A stretch of DNA of 64,000 nucleotides from JADLHS01 sp049840435 (GCA_049840435.1 JASGKY010000037.1:12911-76910), one strand, 5' to 3'. Positions 21,808 to 31,345 are shown, counted from the first letter of the stretch. Notes: generated by a model from the letters alone, not told the origin. A program made the numbers and translations.

Positions 21808-24366
21808 GTGGCTGATTTGCCTGTAACTGAGATACGCCCAGAAACGAACGCCAAGTTCGTGCTTCCGGAATTGCTCGCGCCTGCCGGCGACTGGGATTGC
21901 GCCAAAGCCGCCGTCGAGAACGGCGCGGATGCGATCTATTTCGGCCTCGAGAAGTTCAACGCCCGGATGAGGGCGAACGATTTCATCGGCGACCTGCCGA
22001 AGTTGATGGAGTTCCTGCATCGCCGCGGTGTGAAGGGTTACGTCACGTTCAATATCCTCACGTTCGAGAACGAGCTTGCTCAGGCGGAGGAATATCTCCG
22101 CGCCATCATTGCGGCAGGGGTGGACGCCGCCATCGTGCAGGACGTGGGCATCTGCCGGCTCATCCGCCAACTCTCGCCCGATTTTCCCATTCATGGCTCG
22201 ACGCAGATGACGGTGACCAGTGCGGCGGGTGTGGCGTTTGCCTGGGAGCTGGGTTGCAATCTCGTCGTGCTCGCCCGCGAATGTTCGATCAAGGAGATCG
22301 AGAAGATTCAGTCGGCGCAGGTTGAAGTGACGAACCAGCTGCCGCTCGAGGTGTTCGTCCACGGCGCGCTCTGCGTCGCTTACTCCGGCCAATGCTTGAC
22401 CAGCGAATCGCTCGGAGGACGCTCCGCCAATCGCGGCGAATGTGCGCAAGCGTCTCGGATGCCTTACGAGTTGATCTCGGACGGGAAGCCGGTTCCGCTA
22501 GGCGACAAGCGTTATTTGCTCAGTCCGCAGGATTTTGTCTGGGCTGGAAGTTTTGCCCGAGCTTGTCCGCGCGGGCGTGGCCTCGCTGAAGATCGAGGGG
22601 CGACTCAAGTCGGCAGAATACGTGGCTAACATCACCGGGTTTATCGGGCGGCGCTGGATAAGCTGGCGTTGAACCACAGAGGCACAGAGATCCCGAGCAA
22701 GATTGGCGGTGAATCCAAATACGATTTGGAAATGGCCTTCTCGCGCGGGCTGTTCACTGGCTGGTTTGGCGGGATTGATAATCAGAAGCTCGTCCATGCG
22801 CGCTTCGGAAAAAAGCGTGGCGTGTTTCTCGGCGAAGTAGCGCGCGTCGCCGACGATAAGGTTGCGCTCAAACTCGTTGCGCCGCTCAAGCCTGGCGATG
22901 GTGTGGTGTTCGATGCAGGTAAACCCGATGAAGACGAAGAAGGTGGGCGCGTGTATCAAGTCACGGCGCGCGGCGCGGAAACCTGGCTGGGTTTCGGCCA
23001 CGGCGATGTAAATTTCCGTCGCGTCCACGTCGGCGACAAGTTGTGGAAGACGAACGACCCCGAACTCGACAAGCGTTTGCGGCAGAGTTTTGAGGGTGAC
23101 AAGATTCGTTTTCAGCGCCCGCTCCATCTGGAGGTCCACGGCTTGGTCGGAAAACCGTTCACACTCGTCGCGCGCGACGATGAGGGCCATGTGGCAAAAT
23201 TGGATTCTAACGTCGCGCTCGTGGTGGCGGAGAAACAACCGCTCACAACGGAACGTTTACGCGAGCAGCTCGGTCGCCTTGGTGGCACGCCGTTCAAGTT
23301 GGGTGAACTGAAGAACGAGTTGGTTGGCGAAGTGATGCTGCCGGTGAGCGAGCTGAACCGCTTGCGTCGCGATGTCGTGGCCGAGCTGGAGAAACAACGC
23401 GCAACGCCGAAGCGCTGGACACTTAACAATCACAAAACCACGGAACCGCAAAGCGAATCCAGTCCGGCCTCCTCGGTCTCTCCGAGTAGAGGTGGTGAAA
23501 GTGAGTTGATCGTTCTCGTCCGCAATCTCACGCAGCTTGATGCGGCGTTGCTGTGCGGCATCAAGACCATCTATTGCGACTTCGAAGACCCGAAGAAATA
23601 TCGCGAAGCGGTCACGACGTTTCACACCACCTTTGGTTGCAAAGTCCCCGGCCCGCCCGGATCGGCCCGGCCCGCCATCTTCGTTGCTCCGCCGCGCATT
23701 TTCAAATCGGGCGAGGAATGGACACTAGAGCAAGTCCGTTCCTGCAATGCGGATGGCTACCTTGTCCGCAACCATGAGCACCTGAGCTTTTTTGCCAAGG
23801 ACCGGCGCGTTGGCGATTTCTCGCTCAACATCGCCAATCATCTCGCGGCGGATTATTTCAAGAACCAGTTTGGTCTCGAACGCGTGACCGCCAGCTACGA
23901 CTTGAACGTGCAGCAGCTTGACGCGCTGCTCACCGGCACGCCGCCCGAATGGTTTGAGATCACGATCCATCAACACATGCCGATGTTTCACATGGAGCAC
24001 TGCGTCTTCTGCGCGTTCCTCTCGAAGGGCAAGGATTACCATGACTGCGGTCGCCCCTGCGACAAACACGATGTCCGCTTGAAGGACCGCGTTGGCGCGC
24101 TGCATCCACTCAAAGCGGACGTGGGATGTCGCAACACGGTGTTCAATTCCCAAGCGCAGACGGGGGCGGAATTTGTGGAGCGGATGCTCGCTTTGGGTGT
24201 GCGTCATTTCCGTGTCGAGTTCCTGAACGAAACCCCGGCCGAAGTCACGCAGACCATCACGAAGTATCGGCAGTTGTTGCGCGGTGAAATCACCGGCACC
24301 CAACTCTGGCGCGAACTCAAGCTGACCAATCAACTCGGCGTCACCCGCGGCCAGATGGCGGGGTGA
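21808..24366 (+). CDS. U32 peptidase-family protein with DUF3656 (two frameshifts)
   Basis: About 852 residues. The N-terminal U32 domain has APAGDWDCAKAAVENGADAIYFG, then GSTQMTV and the cluster region CVAYSGQC with NRGECAQASR. Members of this family (RlhA, TrhP) carry out prephenate-dependent hydroxylation of RNA, so RNA modification is more likely than proteolysis. The frame breaks at about 22533 (TTTT where DLSGLEVLPELV needs TTT) and about 22638 (ITRVYRAALDKL). The remainder is the DUF3656-type region and a second barrel half with TIYCDFEDPKKYREAV, HMPMFHMEHCVFCAFLS and CGRPCDKHDV. Two repeat-like inserts are in frame (22672-22690 and 23435-23492). The last Cys expected in CAQAC reads Ser. 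It starts at the GTG at 21808. Confidence 0.86.
22672..22690 (+). repeat. ACCACAGAGGCACAGAG-type repeat inside the U32 gene
   Basis: The bases AACCACAGAGGCACAGAGA look like the purine-rich ACCACAGAGG(C/A)ACAGAG sequence that I recall as scattered between genes in many environmental bacteria. Here it encodes NHRGTE, between ALDKLAL and the conserved FSRGLFTGW region. The identification is from memory. Confidence 0.45.
23435..23492 (+). repeat. Second repeat-like insert with hairpin in the U32 gene
   Basis: AAACCACGGAACCGCAAAG (23435 on) is similar to the element at 22672. It is followed by a hairpin, CCTC-CTCGG with CCGAG-TA-GAGG (23468-23492). Together they encode the Ser/Pro-rich linker KTTEPQSESSPASSVSPS, which does not look like part of the conserved fold. 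Confidence 0.4.
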
Positions 24367-24393
24367 CTGACTGCCCATAGTCCGCTAACTAAT

Positions 24394-25329
24394 TTACTGC
24401 GGTTTGCGCTGTCTGAACTCCTTTGGCAGTTCAAAACCTTCCTTCTGCGCCAATTCCTCCCAACCCCCGGGGAAGATGGCGCGGAACGCTTCGGGAAATG
24501 GCTGCCACGGCAGAACACTCGAACTCATCATGCTGTAGCCTTGTTGGAGGGTGTAGCCGAGATCGTCACGGTCGGCTGCGTAACGATTGACGGTCAGCGA
24601 GGTGGGCTTATTGGCGTAGGCGGCCTCCGGACCGCTTAACATTCCCATGGCGTCCATCCAACCCCACGATTTTTGCTGAAATAAATCTCCGCGCACCTCG
24701 CCCAGGGTTGAGCGGATGGTGTTGGTAAAAAAGCTCCGCTGCGTTTCTGCCAAGGTGGCGTCCATTGGCAGCACGTATTTAGCGACCGTCAAACCGCTTG
24801 GTTCTTCCCGCTGCACATGCGCCTTTGCCCACTCACTGCGCTCATGTTCCAGCCGTTGCACTAATGTTTCCAAGGTTGCCTGCTCCGTCGGTGTAATGGT
24901 CAGCGCTGCGCGGGTTGCGTCGGTTAGCGTGTCACCTTGAATGCTGCGAAAGGAAATCCCTTCCAACGACTTTTTGCTGATGATGAGGTAATCGCCCGTG
25001 GTGTTCCAATTGAAGCCGAGTTCCGCCAGCAACTGTTCACGTTCAGCAGCAGAAATGCTTTCCAGTGCTGTGCCCGCGAGGATTTTTTTTGCAAGTTCGA
25101 TGTGCGTAGGCAAAGGCGGCTCCGTTGCCAATTGCCGCTTCGTTTCATTCCACCGCTCCGTGAGATGGTGTTTCTCAATCCGCAGGCCGGCCACTTGTTG
25201 GGTCAAGCGCTGCCACTCCTGCCGTTGCGTTTCAAGTTTGCTGCGGGTGAGGCTGGTGGTATGGCGCAATGTGCAGAAGACCGTCGTGCCGACGCTCAGA
25301 ATCAGAATTGCCAGCAACGCCCGCTTCAT
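24394..25329 (-). CDS. Membrane-anchored coiled-coil protein, unknown function
   Basis: 311 residues. A single N-terminal membrane segment (ALLAILILSVGTTVFC, about 4-19) is followed by a coiled coil (about 25-70), then a mixed helical domain with no motif I know. Most of the protein should lie outside the cytoplasm. Its start codon overlaps the stop of the sigma-factor gene by four bases (ATGA at 25326-25329), so it is translationally coupled to it. The C-terminal domain resembles that of the sigma protein: TPTEQATLETLVQRLE here and TPNEREAMETAVQKHF there, and RSTLGEVRGDLFQQ here and RSTLGEERWPLVEAQL there. I infer that the two work together, perhaps as sensor and tethered sigma factor. It is not a recognised anti-sigma factor. 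Confidence 0.8.
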   Translation of the reverse strand: MKRALLAILILSVGTTVFCTLRHTTSLTRSKLETQRQEWQRLTQQVAGLRIEKHHLTERWNETKRQLATEPPLPTHIELAKKILAGTALESISAAEREQLLAELGFNWNTTGDYLIISKKSLEGISFRSIQGDTLTDATRAALTITPTEQATLETLVQRLEHERSEWAKAHVQREEPSGLTVAKYVLPMDATLAETQRSFFTNTIRSTLGEVRGDLFQQKSWGWMDAMGMLSGPEAAYANKPTSLTVNRYAADRDDLGYTLQQGYSMMSSSVLPWQPFPEAFRAIFPGGWEELAQKEGFELPKEFRQRKPQ

Positions 25330-27020
25330 TGGTCACCTTTCTTTTCACGTTGAAGTTGCGCCTGATTATGAATCCACTCGAGTGCCGGGCGTGTGAAGGC
25401 GTTGGGCAGTCCCTGCACATCCAGCCATTGCTCGTTGGATTGGCCCGCCCAATCGGACGTTGCATCTGGGAAAAACGAACTTAGTGGGCGGCCCCCAGAG
25501 CTGGTGGTACATCCTTCCCGGCCCCAACTATAGTTCACCATCATTTCCCCGCCGTGGTTGATTAGCCAAACCGCAAACTCCTGCCCGCTGGATTCCCCAT
25601 CGAGATTGAAGGTTCTTTGCAGCGTGTGCGTGCCGGAATTCTGCAACTGCGCTTCAACCAGCGGCCAGCGCTCTTCACCCAGGGTCGATCGCCATGCTTC
25701 TTTCAAGGCATTGGCGGGCGCGGTTACATCGTTCCCGAGCGGCGGTACGCTCCATACCTGCGTGACGAGGGCTTCCTTTGGAATATAAGCGTAGCGTGCG
25801 CGATTCGTTTCGACGCTGCGCGATTCGATCAATTCTTCCACCGCCGCAAAATGTTTTTGCACGGCCGTTTCCATGGCCTCACGTTCGTTGGGCGTTAACC
25901 CCAACAACTCCCGCGCTTCCGGCCGAATTTCACCGGGCAGCAGCACGGGGCGATAAACTTCCAGTTCGGGCAAAATTGCTTTCGGAATTCGCACAAACGG
26001 CAAGTCGTCTGGCCAAGTGTAATCGGTGGCAAACAATCGGGCACGCACCGATTCCTTCCAGGCGACAAATTTTAGCGCAGTTTCAGCGCTGCGCGCGGCG
26101 GCTTCGCGGTCTCGGGCGAGTGACTCCTCCAACTGCGTCGCGGATTCGTTCAGGCGCTGAACCTCGGTTTGCACGACGCTGAATTCGTTCCGTGCGGCGG
26201 CGAGTTGAGTTTTGGCCTGAGCCAGTGCAGCCTGTGCTTCGCGTTGTTCACTGATCTGCCACGCTACCGGGCCGGCAGCAATCGCCAGACAAACTGCTGC
26301 GGTCTGCACTTTCGTCAGGCTGGCGAAACGCGCGAGTAAAACGCCCAACCCCACGAGTGCCGGTGGTGCGGCTTGTAACGCGGAGTTGAATACGAGCGAA
26401 ACCGTCGCCGTCGTCGCGGAGGCGGCGGTCTGTTGCAGCGCAGCCGTTGTCGCGGCCACGGTCGCCGTCTTAAAGCCGCGCCGTTGGAAGAATTGCGAAA
26501 GCTTTTCAAGTGCCGACTGAACGCGCTTTTGTGCGGTGTCGTCGTTGACGCCGAGGGCGGCACCAACATCCTTCAACGACTGGCTTTCGTAGTAACGCAA
26601 CAAGAGCGCCTCACGATCTTTTTCTCGTAATGATAGGAGCGCTTCGTCCAGCAAGGGAACGAGCGCGCGAAAAGCCGGTTCTTCATCTGGAGTTTTCATG
26701 GTCGTGCCCAGTTCGGCGGCAGCCTGCTCGCGTTGGCGACGGCGCATCTCGCCGCGTTGCCAGGCTTGGGATTCGAGCAGGGTGGTTTTGTGCAGCCACG
26801 CGGGAAGAGAATCGTCCGGGGCGAACTGCCATGCCTTTCTGGCCAGCACGCCGAAGACGTTTTGGGAAATCTCCTCCGCGCCGCCCGCGTCGCCGACCTT
26901 GCGCAACGCCGTGGCGAACACGAGGTCGATGTGCCGCCGGACCAAATCGCGGAAGGCGGATTGGTTTCCCGCCCGGGAGAACTGTTGCAACCACTCGAAA
27001 TCAGACTGCCGCGCGTTCAT
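25326..27020 (-). CDS. Sigma-70 family (ECF-like) factor fused to a membrane segment and extracytoplasmic domain
   Basis: 564 residues. Region 2 is near 15-95 (AFRDLVRRHIDLVFATALRKVGD, AEEISQNVFGVLARKA; each a part of the helices). Region 4 is near 125-185 (LSLREKDREALLLRYY, LKDVGAALGVNDDTAQKRV). After an Ala/Thr-rich stretch comes a hydrophobic zone (LVGLGVLLARF and TAAVCLAIAAGPVAWQI, about 220-256). Then follow a coiled coil (about 257-315) and a 250-residue C-terminal domain of unknown fold. The layout implies a sigma factor held at the membrane, with the last part outside the cytoplasm. Release by proteolysis would be one way to activate it, which is inference. It overlaps the next gene by four bases. 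The frame is intact. Confidence 0.88.
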   Translation of the reverse strand: MNARQSDFEWLQQFSRAGNQSAFRDLVRRHIDLVFATALRKVGDAGGAEEISQNVFGVLARKAWQFAPDDSLPAWLHKTTLLESQAWQRGEMRRRQREQAAAELGTTMKTPDEEPAFRALVPLLDEALLSLREKDREALLLRYYESQSLKDVGAALGVNDDTAQKRVQSALEKLSQFFQRRGFKTATVAATTAALQQTAASATTATVSLVFNSALQAAPPALVGLGVLLARFASLTKVQTAAVCLAIAAGPVAWQISEQREAQAALAQAKTQLAAARNEFSVVQTEVQRLNESATQLEESLARDREAAARSAETALKFVAWKESVRARLFATDYTWPDDLPFVRIPKAILPELEVYRPVLLPGEIRPEARELLGLTPNEREAMETAVQKHFAAVEELIESRSVETNRARYAYIPKEALVTQVWSVPPLGNDVTAPANALKEAWRSTLGEERWPLVEAQLQNSGTHTLQRTFNLDGESSGQEFAVWLINHGGEMMVNYSWGREGCTTSSGGRPLSSFFPDATSDWAGQSNEQWLDVQGLPNAFTRPALEWIHNQAQLQREKKGDQ

Positions 27021-27071
27021 GTTTCACCCCTAGGCTGCCGCTGAACGACGGAATCCGAAAAGAATTTTCGC

Positions 27072-28418
27072 TCAACGGAACATCAACCAGCAGATATAAA
27101 CCGATGCGATCATACCCACGGCATCGGCGATGAGGCCAGCCGGAACGGCGTGGCGGGTGCGTTTGACACCGATCGCGCCGAAATAGACGGCGATGACGTA
27201 GAACGTGGTCTCCGTGCTGCCGTAAATCGTGCCAGCGGTGCGCGCCAGCAGGCTGTCCGGGCCAAATTCTTTCACGATGTCAGAGAACAATCCCAGCGTG
27301 CCACTGCCGCTAAGAGGACGCACCAAGCACATCGGCAGAAGCTCCGTGGGAAAGCCCACGGCATTGAGCGCGGGCTTGAGCGCGTTGGAAATCATCTCGA
27401 TACCGCCTGCTTCACGGAACATGCCGATGGCGACGAGGATGGCGACGAGATAGGGGATAATCATGATCGAGGTCTTAAAACCTTCCTTTGCGCCTTCGAC
27501 GAATTCTTCATAGACCTTCACGCGGCGCAACGCGGCGTAGAGCGGGAAGAACGAAAGCAGCAGGGGAATCGAGAGCAGTGAGATGGCGTTCATCGTGCGC
27601 AGGAAACCATTTTGCTTGGCGAGTGTTTCGGAAGCGGTTTTGCCGAACGCTTCCGGAAAACCGATCCGCACAAACGCCCAGACGAACACACCACCAAAGA
27701 CCGTCAGCGCCAGCCAACCGAACCAGTTGATTGGGGCAATCGGCTCGGTCGTAGCAACGGCAGTTTCGGTTGCAGGTTTGGCCGTCTCAGCTTCGGCCTT
27801 TTGTTTGAGTTCCGCTTCCGTTGGTGGCGCGAGCCGGTAGCCGGGGAGTTTTTCCAACAACTTCACCGCTGTGACACCAGCGATCGTCGAGCAGATCGTG
27901 GCCATCAAAGCAGAACTGACGATGGCAAACGCATTGGTGGCGTGTGCTACGGCAAGAACGCCGATGGCGGTGGCCGGAATGAGCTGAATAGAACTGGTGT
28001 TGATCGCGAGGAAAGTGCACATCGCGTTTGTGGCGACACCGGGACGCGGGTTGAGCGTTTCCAAATCCTTCATCGCGCGGATGCCGAGCGGCGTGGCAGC
28101 ATTGGAGAGGCCGAGGATGTTCGCGGCCATGTTCATCAACATCGAGCCCATTGCGGGATGTTCGGGTGGGACGTCTGGAAAAAGTTTCCGCATCACGGGT
28201 CGCAATGCGCGCGCCATGACGTTGATGAGGCCTGCCTTTTCCGCTAACCGCATGACCCCTAGCCACAAGGCCATGACGCCGGCTAGTGGCAAAGCGAGCT
28301 TCATCACGGCGTATTCGGCGCGTTCGAAGGCTGCTTTACCGACGGCATCCAGCGTATCATTGGCCGCACCAATCAATACCGCCGCGACCATCAGGCCGAG
28401 CCAGATGTAATTCAGCAT
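27072..28418 (-). CDS. Fused SpmA-SpmB nucleoside-recognition (Gate) membrane protein
   Basis: 448 residues with two Gate domains. The first half resembles SpmA (GMGLAVPLAGVMALWLG-like text, NMAANILGLSNAATPLGIRAM, FLAINTSSIQLIPATAI). The second half resembles SpmB (FEEFVEGAKEGF in the form EEFVEGAKEGFKTSIMIIPY, LVAILVAIGMFREAGG, LVRPLSGSGTLGLF, TIYGSTETTFYVIAVY). SpmA and SpmB are separate in Bacillus, where they act in spore core dehydration. The fused form occurs in many non-sporulating bacteria and is probably a transporter or channel of unknown substrate. A Glu/Ala/Thr-rich cytoplasmic linker (about 205-230) joins the halves. It is divergent from nusB. Confidence 0.9.
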   Translation of the reverse strand: MLNYIWLGLMVAAVLIGAANDTLDAVGKAAFERAEYAVMKLALPLAGVMALWLGVMRLAEKAGLINVMARALRPVMRKLFPDVPPEHPAMGSMLMNMAANILGLSNAATPLGIRAMKDLETLNPRPGVATNAMCTFLAINTSSIQLIPATAIGVLAVAHATNAFAIVSSALMATICSTIAGVTAVKLLEKLPGYRLAPPTEAELKQKAEAETAKPATETAVATTEPIAPINWFGWLALTVFGGVFVWAFVRIGFPEAFGKTASETLAKQNGFLRTMNAISLLSIPLLLSFFPLYAALRRVKVYEEFVEGAKEGFKTSIMIIPYLVAILVAIGMFREAGGIEMISNALKPALNAVGFPTELLPMCLVRPLSGSGTLGLFSDIVKEFGPDSLLARTAGTIYGSTETTFYVIAVYFGAIGVKRTRHAVPAGLIADAVGMIASVYICWLMFR

Positions 28419-28499
28419 GGCTGGAGGCTAACTGGTGTTGGGGATGGGTAAAGTTTTTCATTTCGTGGAACGGTGTTCTCCGGCAACATAATGATGTTT

Positions 28500-29003
28500 A
28501 TGGGAAAACGCCGTGAATCGCGCGAACGCGCCGTCCAGTTTCTGTTCCAGCATGACTTGAACCCCCGCGAGGATCTCGACGTGGCGCTCAATGAGTTCTG
28601 GGAGTCGCAACGTGCCGCCGCGCTGGCTGAAGACAAGGCGAACAAAGCCACGTGGGGTGAAAAAGTCGAGCTTCCGCCGCCTACCGCAGCTGAGGCCGAG
28701 ATGCGGCTGTTTTCCGAACCACTCATCCGCGGGACGCTGCAACATCGCGATGAGGTGGATGTTCTTATCAAGAAGCACGTCAAGAACTACGACTTCAACC
28801 GCATCGCCCCCGTGGACCGGAACATCCTTCGGCTTGCCATCTACGAAATGTTGCATCGCGAAGACATCCCGCCCGTGGTCAGCATCAATGAGGCGGTGGA
28901 CATCGCAAAGAAATTTTCCACTGAAGACAGCGGCAAATTCGTCAACGGCATCCTCGATAAAGTCCGGGGCGAAATCCTCCGTCCGGCGCGAAACGTGAAA
29001 TGA
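28500..29003 (+). CDS. nusB: Transcription antitermination factor NusB
   Basis: RNA-binding factor that, with NusE (S10), recognises boxA in rRNA operons. It has 168 residues from the ATG at 28500 (MGKRRESRERAVQFLFQ), which matches the family's first helix; starts at 28473, 28491 and 28494 are in frame but less likely. The C-terminal helices are typical: DFNRIAPVDRNILRLAIYE, INEAVDIAKKFSTEDSGKFVNGILD (two adjacent conserved helices). The acidic/aromatic segment in the middle (ATWGEKVELPPP) is somewhat longer than in E. coli. Its stop overlaps the start of the PHP gene by four bases (ATGA), so the two are translated together. Confidence 0.95.
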   Translation: MGKRRESRERAVQFLFQHDLNPREDLDVALNEFWESQRAAALAEDKANKATWGEKVELPPPTAAEAEMRLFSEPLIRGTLQHRDEVDVLIKKHVKNYDFNRIAPVDRNILRLAIYEMLHREDIPPVVSINEAVDIAKKFSTEDSGKFVNGILDKVRGEILRPARNVK

Positions 29004-29839
29004 GTTACGCCGATCTGCATCTTCACTCGCACTATTCCGATGGCACCTTCACGCCGGAGGAAATTGTGGCGCGCGCGAAGCAGCAGAACCTTGGGGCGAT
29101 TGCGCTGACGGACCATGACACCGTTGAGGGCTGCGCCGCTGTAGGCGCGGAGTGCGCCAAGGTCGGCATCGAGTTTGTCGTCGGCACGGAGCTGACGTCC
29201 GAGCACAACGATCACGAGCTGCACATCCTCGCCTACTTTGTTGACCCCGCTAACGAGCGGTTGCTTCGCGAGATCGCCAAGTTTCAAGTCGTGCGCCAGG
29301 ATCGCATCCGCGAAATGGTCGCGCGCATCAACGCACTCGGCGTGCCGCTGAAGGCCGAAGACGTTTTCGCGCTCGCAAATTGCAAATCGCCTGGTCGTCC
29401 GCACGTGGCCCGCACGCTCGTACGTAATGGCCAATGTCGTACGTTGGATGAGGCTTTCGAGCGTTTTCTGAAGAAGGGCCGGCCCGCGTGGGTGCCGAAG
29501 TCCAAGATGTCGGCGCTGGAGGCGATTGAATTGATCCACCAAGCCGGCGGGCTGGCGGTAATGGCGCATCCGGGTTTGAACAAGACGGACGAATCCATTC
29601 CCGATCTCGTCGCGGCTGGATTCGACGGCATTGAATGTTTTCACACCAAGCATCCGCCGGGGACGTCCCAGCATTATCTCGGCATGGCGAACAAATACAG
29701 CCTGCTGGTCACCGGTGGCTCGGATTGCCATGGTATGAGCAAGGGCAAACCGCTCATCGGCACGGTGCGCCTCGCACGTGACCACTTCGACAAGTTGAAA
29801 GCTGCCGCGGCTGCGCGACAATCCACGCGAGCAAAATAG
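29000..29839 (+). CDS. PHP-domain phosphoesterase (YciV/RNase AM-like)
   Basis: 279 residues forming a PHP metal-dependent hydrolase. Metal-binding segments are DLHLHSHYSDG at the start, ALTDHDTVEG, GTELTSEH, MAHPGLNK and GGSDCHG. An inserted helical region (about 95-175) with FALANCKSPGRPHVARTLV matches the YciV group. In E. coli that protein is a 5'-3' exonuclease acting on 3',5'-bisphosphates and RNA 5' ends. It overlaps nusB by four bases and is followed, across a short heptamer repeat, by ftsY. The frame is intact. Confidence 0.92.
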   Translation: MSYADLHLHSHYSDGTFTPEEIVARAKQQNLGAIALTDHDTVEGCAAVGAECAKVGIEFVVGTELTSEHNDHELHILAYFVDPANERLLREIAKFQVVRQDRIREMVARINALGVPLKAEDVFALANCKSPGRPHVARTLVRNGQCRTLDEAFERFLKKGRPAWVPKSKMSALEAIELIHQAGGLAVMAHPGLNKTDESIPDLVAAGFDGIECFHTKHPPGTSQHYLGMANKYSLLVTGGSDCHGMSKGKPLIGTVRLARDHFDKLKAAAAARQSTRAK

Positions 29840-29867
29840 ATTCCGCGTTCCGCACTCCGAATTCCGC
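29840..29867 (+). repeat. Four-copy 7-bp tandem repeat between the PHP gene and ftsY
   Basis: Units ATTCCGC, GTTCCGC, ACTCCGA, ATTCCGC follow head to tail, starting on the base after the PHP stop. They fill most of the 35-base gap before the ftsY ATG. No Shine-Dalgarno-like purine tract is visible between them and the ATG. Confidence 0.75.
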
Positions 29868-29874
29868 ATTTCAA

Positions 29875-30787
29875 ATGGGACTCTTTGCCAAATTTAAAGC
29901 TGGCCTCCAGAAAACTCAGAGCCAAGCTCGTTCACGAAATCAAACGCATCGTCACGCGCTCACCGAAGCTGACGGCCGAGTCGCTGGAGGAGATCGAGCA
30001 CGCACTCATCGCTGCCGACCTCGGCATGGCGATGACCACGCAGATCGTGGACGCGGTCAAGAAAGCTTACGAATCACAAGGCACGGCGGGACTGGATTAC
30101 CTCGCGATTGCGCGGGCGGAGATTGAGAAGAGCCTTTCGAGCAACAAGGCGGATTTGATCAAAGTGCCGGGCGGTCCGACGGTCGTCTCTATTGTCGGTG
30201 TGAACGGTACGGGTAAGACTACGACGTCGGCCAAGCTCGCAAACTATATCCAGTCGCAGAACAAAACCGTCTTGCTCGCTGCGTGTGACACTTTCCGCGC
30301 CGCGGCCATCGAACAACTCAAACTCTGGGGACAGCGGCTCAAGGTCGAAGTCGTCGCGGGCAATTACGGGGCGGACGCAGCAGCCGTGGCGCACGATGCT
30401 GTGACTGCCGCGCAGGCGCGCAAGGCGGATTACCTGTTCATTGACACTGCGGGACGCCTGCACACGAAGCACAATCTGATGCAGGAGTTGCACAAGTTGC
30501 ATCGCGTCATCGGCAAACAACTCGCCGGCGCGCCGCATGAAGTGCTGCTGGTGCTCGACGGCAGCACCGGCATGAACGCGCTGAACCAGGCGCGCGAGTT
30601 CAACAAAGCCGTCCCGCTCACCGGCCTCATCGTGACCAAACTCGACGGCACAAGCAAAGGTGGCATGGTCGTGGCCATCCAGAAGGAACTCGGTCTGCCC
30701 ATCAAGTTCGTCGGCCTCGGTGAACAGGCGGACGATCTGCAACCCTTCGACGCGAAACAATTCGCGCAGGCGTTGTTTGAGGAGTGA
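29875..30787 (+). CDS. ftsY: Signal recognition particle receptor FtsY, one frameshift near the start
   Basis: GTPase receptor for SRP that directs membrane proteins to the translocon. It has about 304 residues. I start at the ATG at 29875 (MGLFAKFKAGLQKTQS), which is the expected amphipathic membrane-binding beginning. The frame then shifts near 29920, where AGCCAAG probably should be AGCAAG, into KLVHEIKRIVTRSP. The NG domain follows: VGVNGTGKTTTSAKLA (G1), DTFRAAAIEQLKLWG, DTAGRLHTK (G3), TKLDGTSKGG (G4) and FVGLGEQADDLQPFD. The long acidic A domain of E. coli is absent, as in many bacteria. It lies downstream of nusB and the PHP gene in the same direction. Confidence 0.95.
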
Positions 30788-30820
30788 TTTGGCCGCCATG
30801 AGCGTGACAGATCAACGATC

Positions 30821-31236
30821 ATGAACACCGAAATCATCACTGAAGCCGCGCGCAAAACTTTTGCGGGCACGATCTCATTTCCTGAAGTCGTCAACCAACT
30901 GCTCGCGACTGGCGTGGAGTATTACCACGTGGATTACGTCGGACTGCGACAGACTTTTTACAGCGCGACTGGAGACGTGGTCGTCACACCGATCACCTTC
31001 GAAGAGCTGCCACCCGTCGCGGCGGAGTTTTCAGTCGCAGACTTGCGCGCGAACATTCTTGATAGCCAGCAGAACGGCCAGAAGTTCCGGGACTTCACCC
31101 ATCGCGCGATGAAAGCCGGCGTGCAAGGCTACTTCGCATTCCTGCGCGGCAAACGGGTCACTTACTTCGGTCGCCAAGGCGATCAACACACGGAGTGGTT
31201 CCTGGGGCAGCGCCTGCAAAGACCGCAGCGGAGTGA
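30821..31236 (+). CDS. DUF1398 family protein, frameshift at the end
   Basis: About 138 residues. The text GTISFPEVVNQLLATGVEYYHVDY, FRDFTHRAMKAGVQGYFAFLRG and VTYFGRQGDQHTEWF matches the DUF1398 (YbcV-like) family, whose function is unknown. The frame breaks near 31203, where one C appears to be missing before GGGG. With that base restored the protein ends PGAAPAKTAAE at the TGA at 31234-31236, the usual length. Read as it stands it would run on to 31297 with unrelated residues. It is 34 bases after ftsY and may be co-transcribed with it. Confidence 0.8.
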
Positions 31237-31345
31237 GGTCCGAGCGGTTTTAGGGCTCATCAGCTGTGACGCGGTCTTAAACCCTGCTGCGTTTTAATGA
31301 ATTGAGTTGGGAGGTTTCTGTCACTAGCATTGAGTTTCTAATTTT

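Noticed and set aside
27072..28418. Sporulation function for the SpmA-SpmB fusion
   Set aside because: The family is common in bacteria that do not form spores and no other sporulation genes are present.
31222..31283. Inverted AGACCGC/GCGGTCT pair between the DUF1398 gene and ychF
   Set aside because: The arms are only 7 bases with a loop of over 40, which is close to chance at this GC content.
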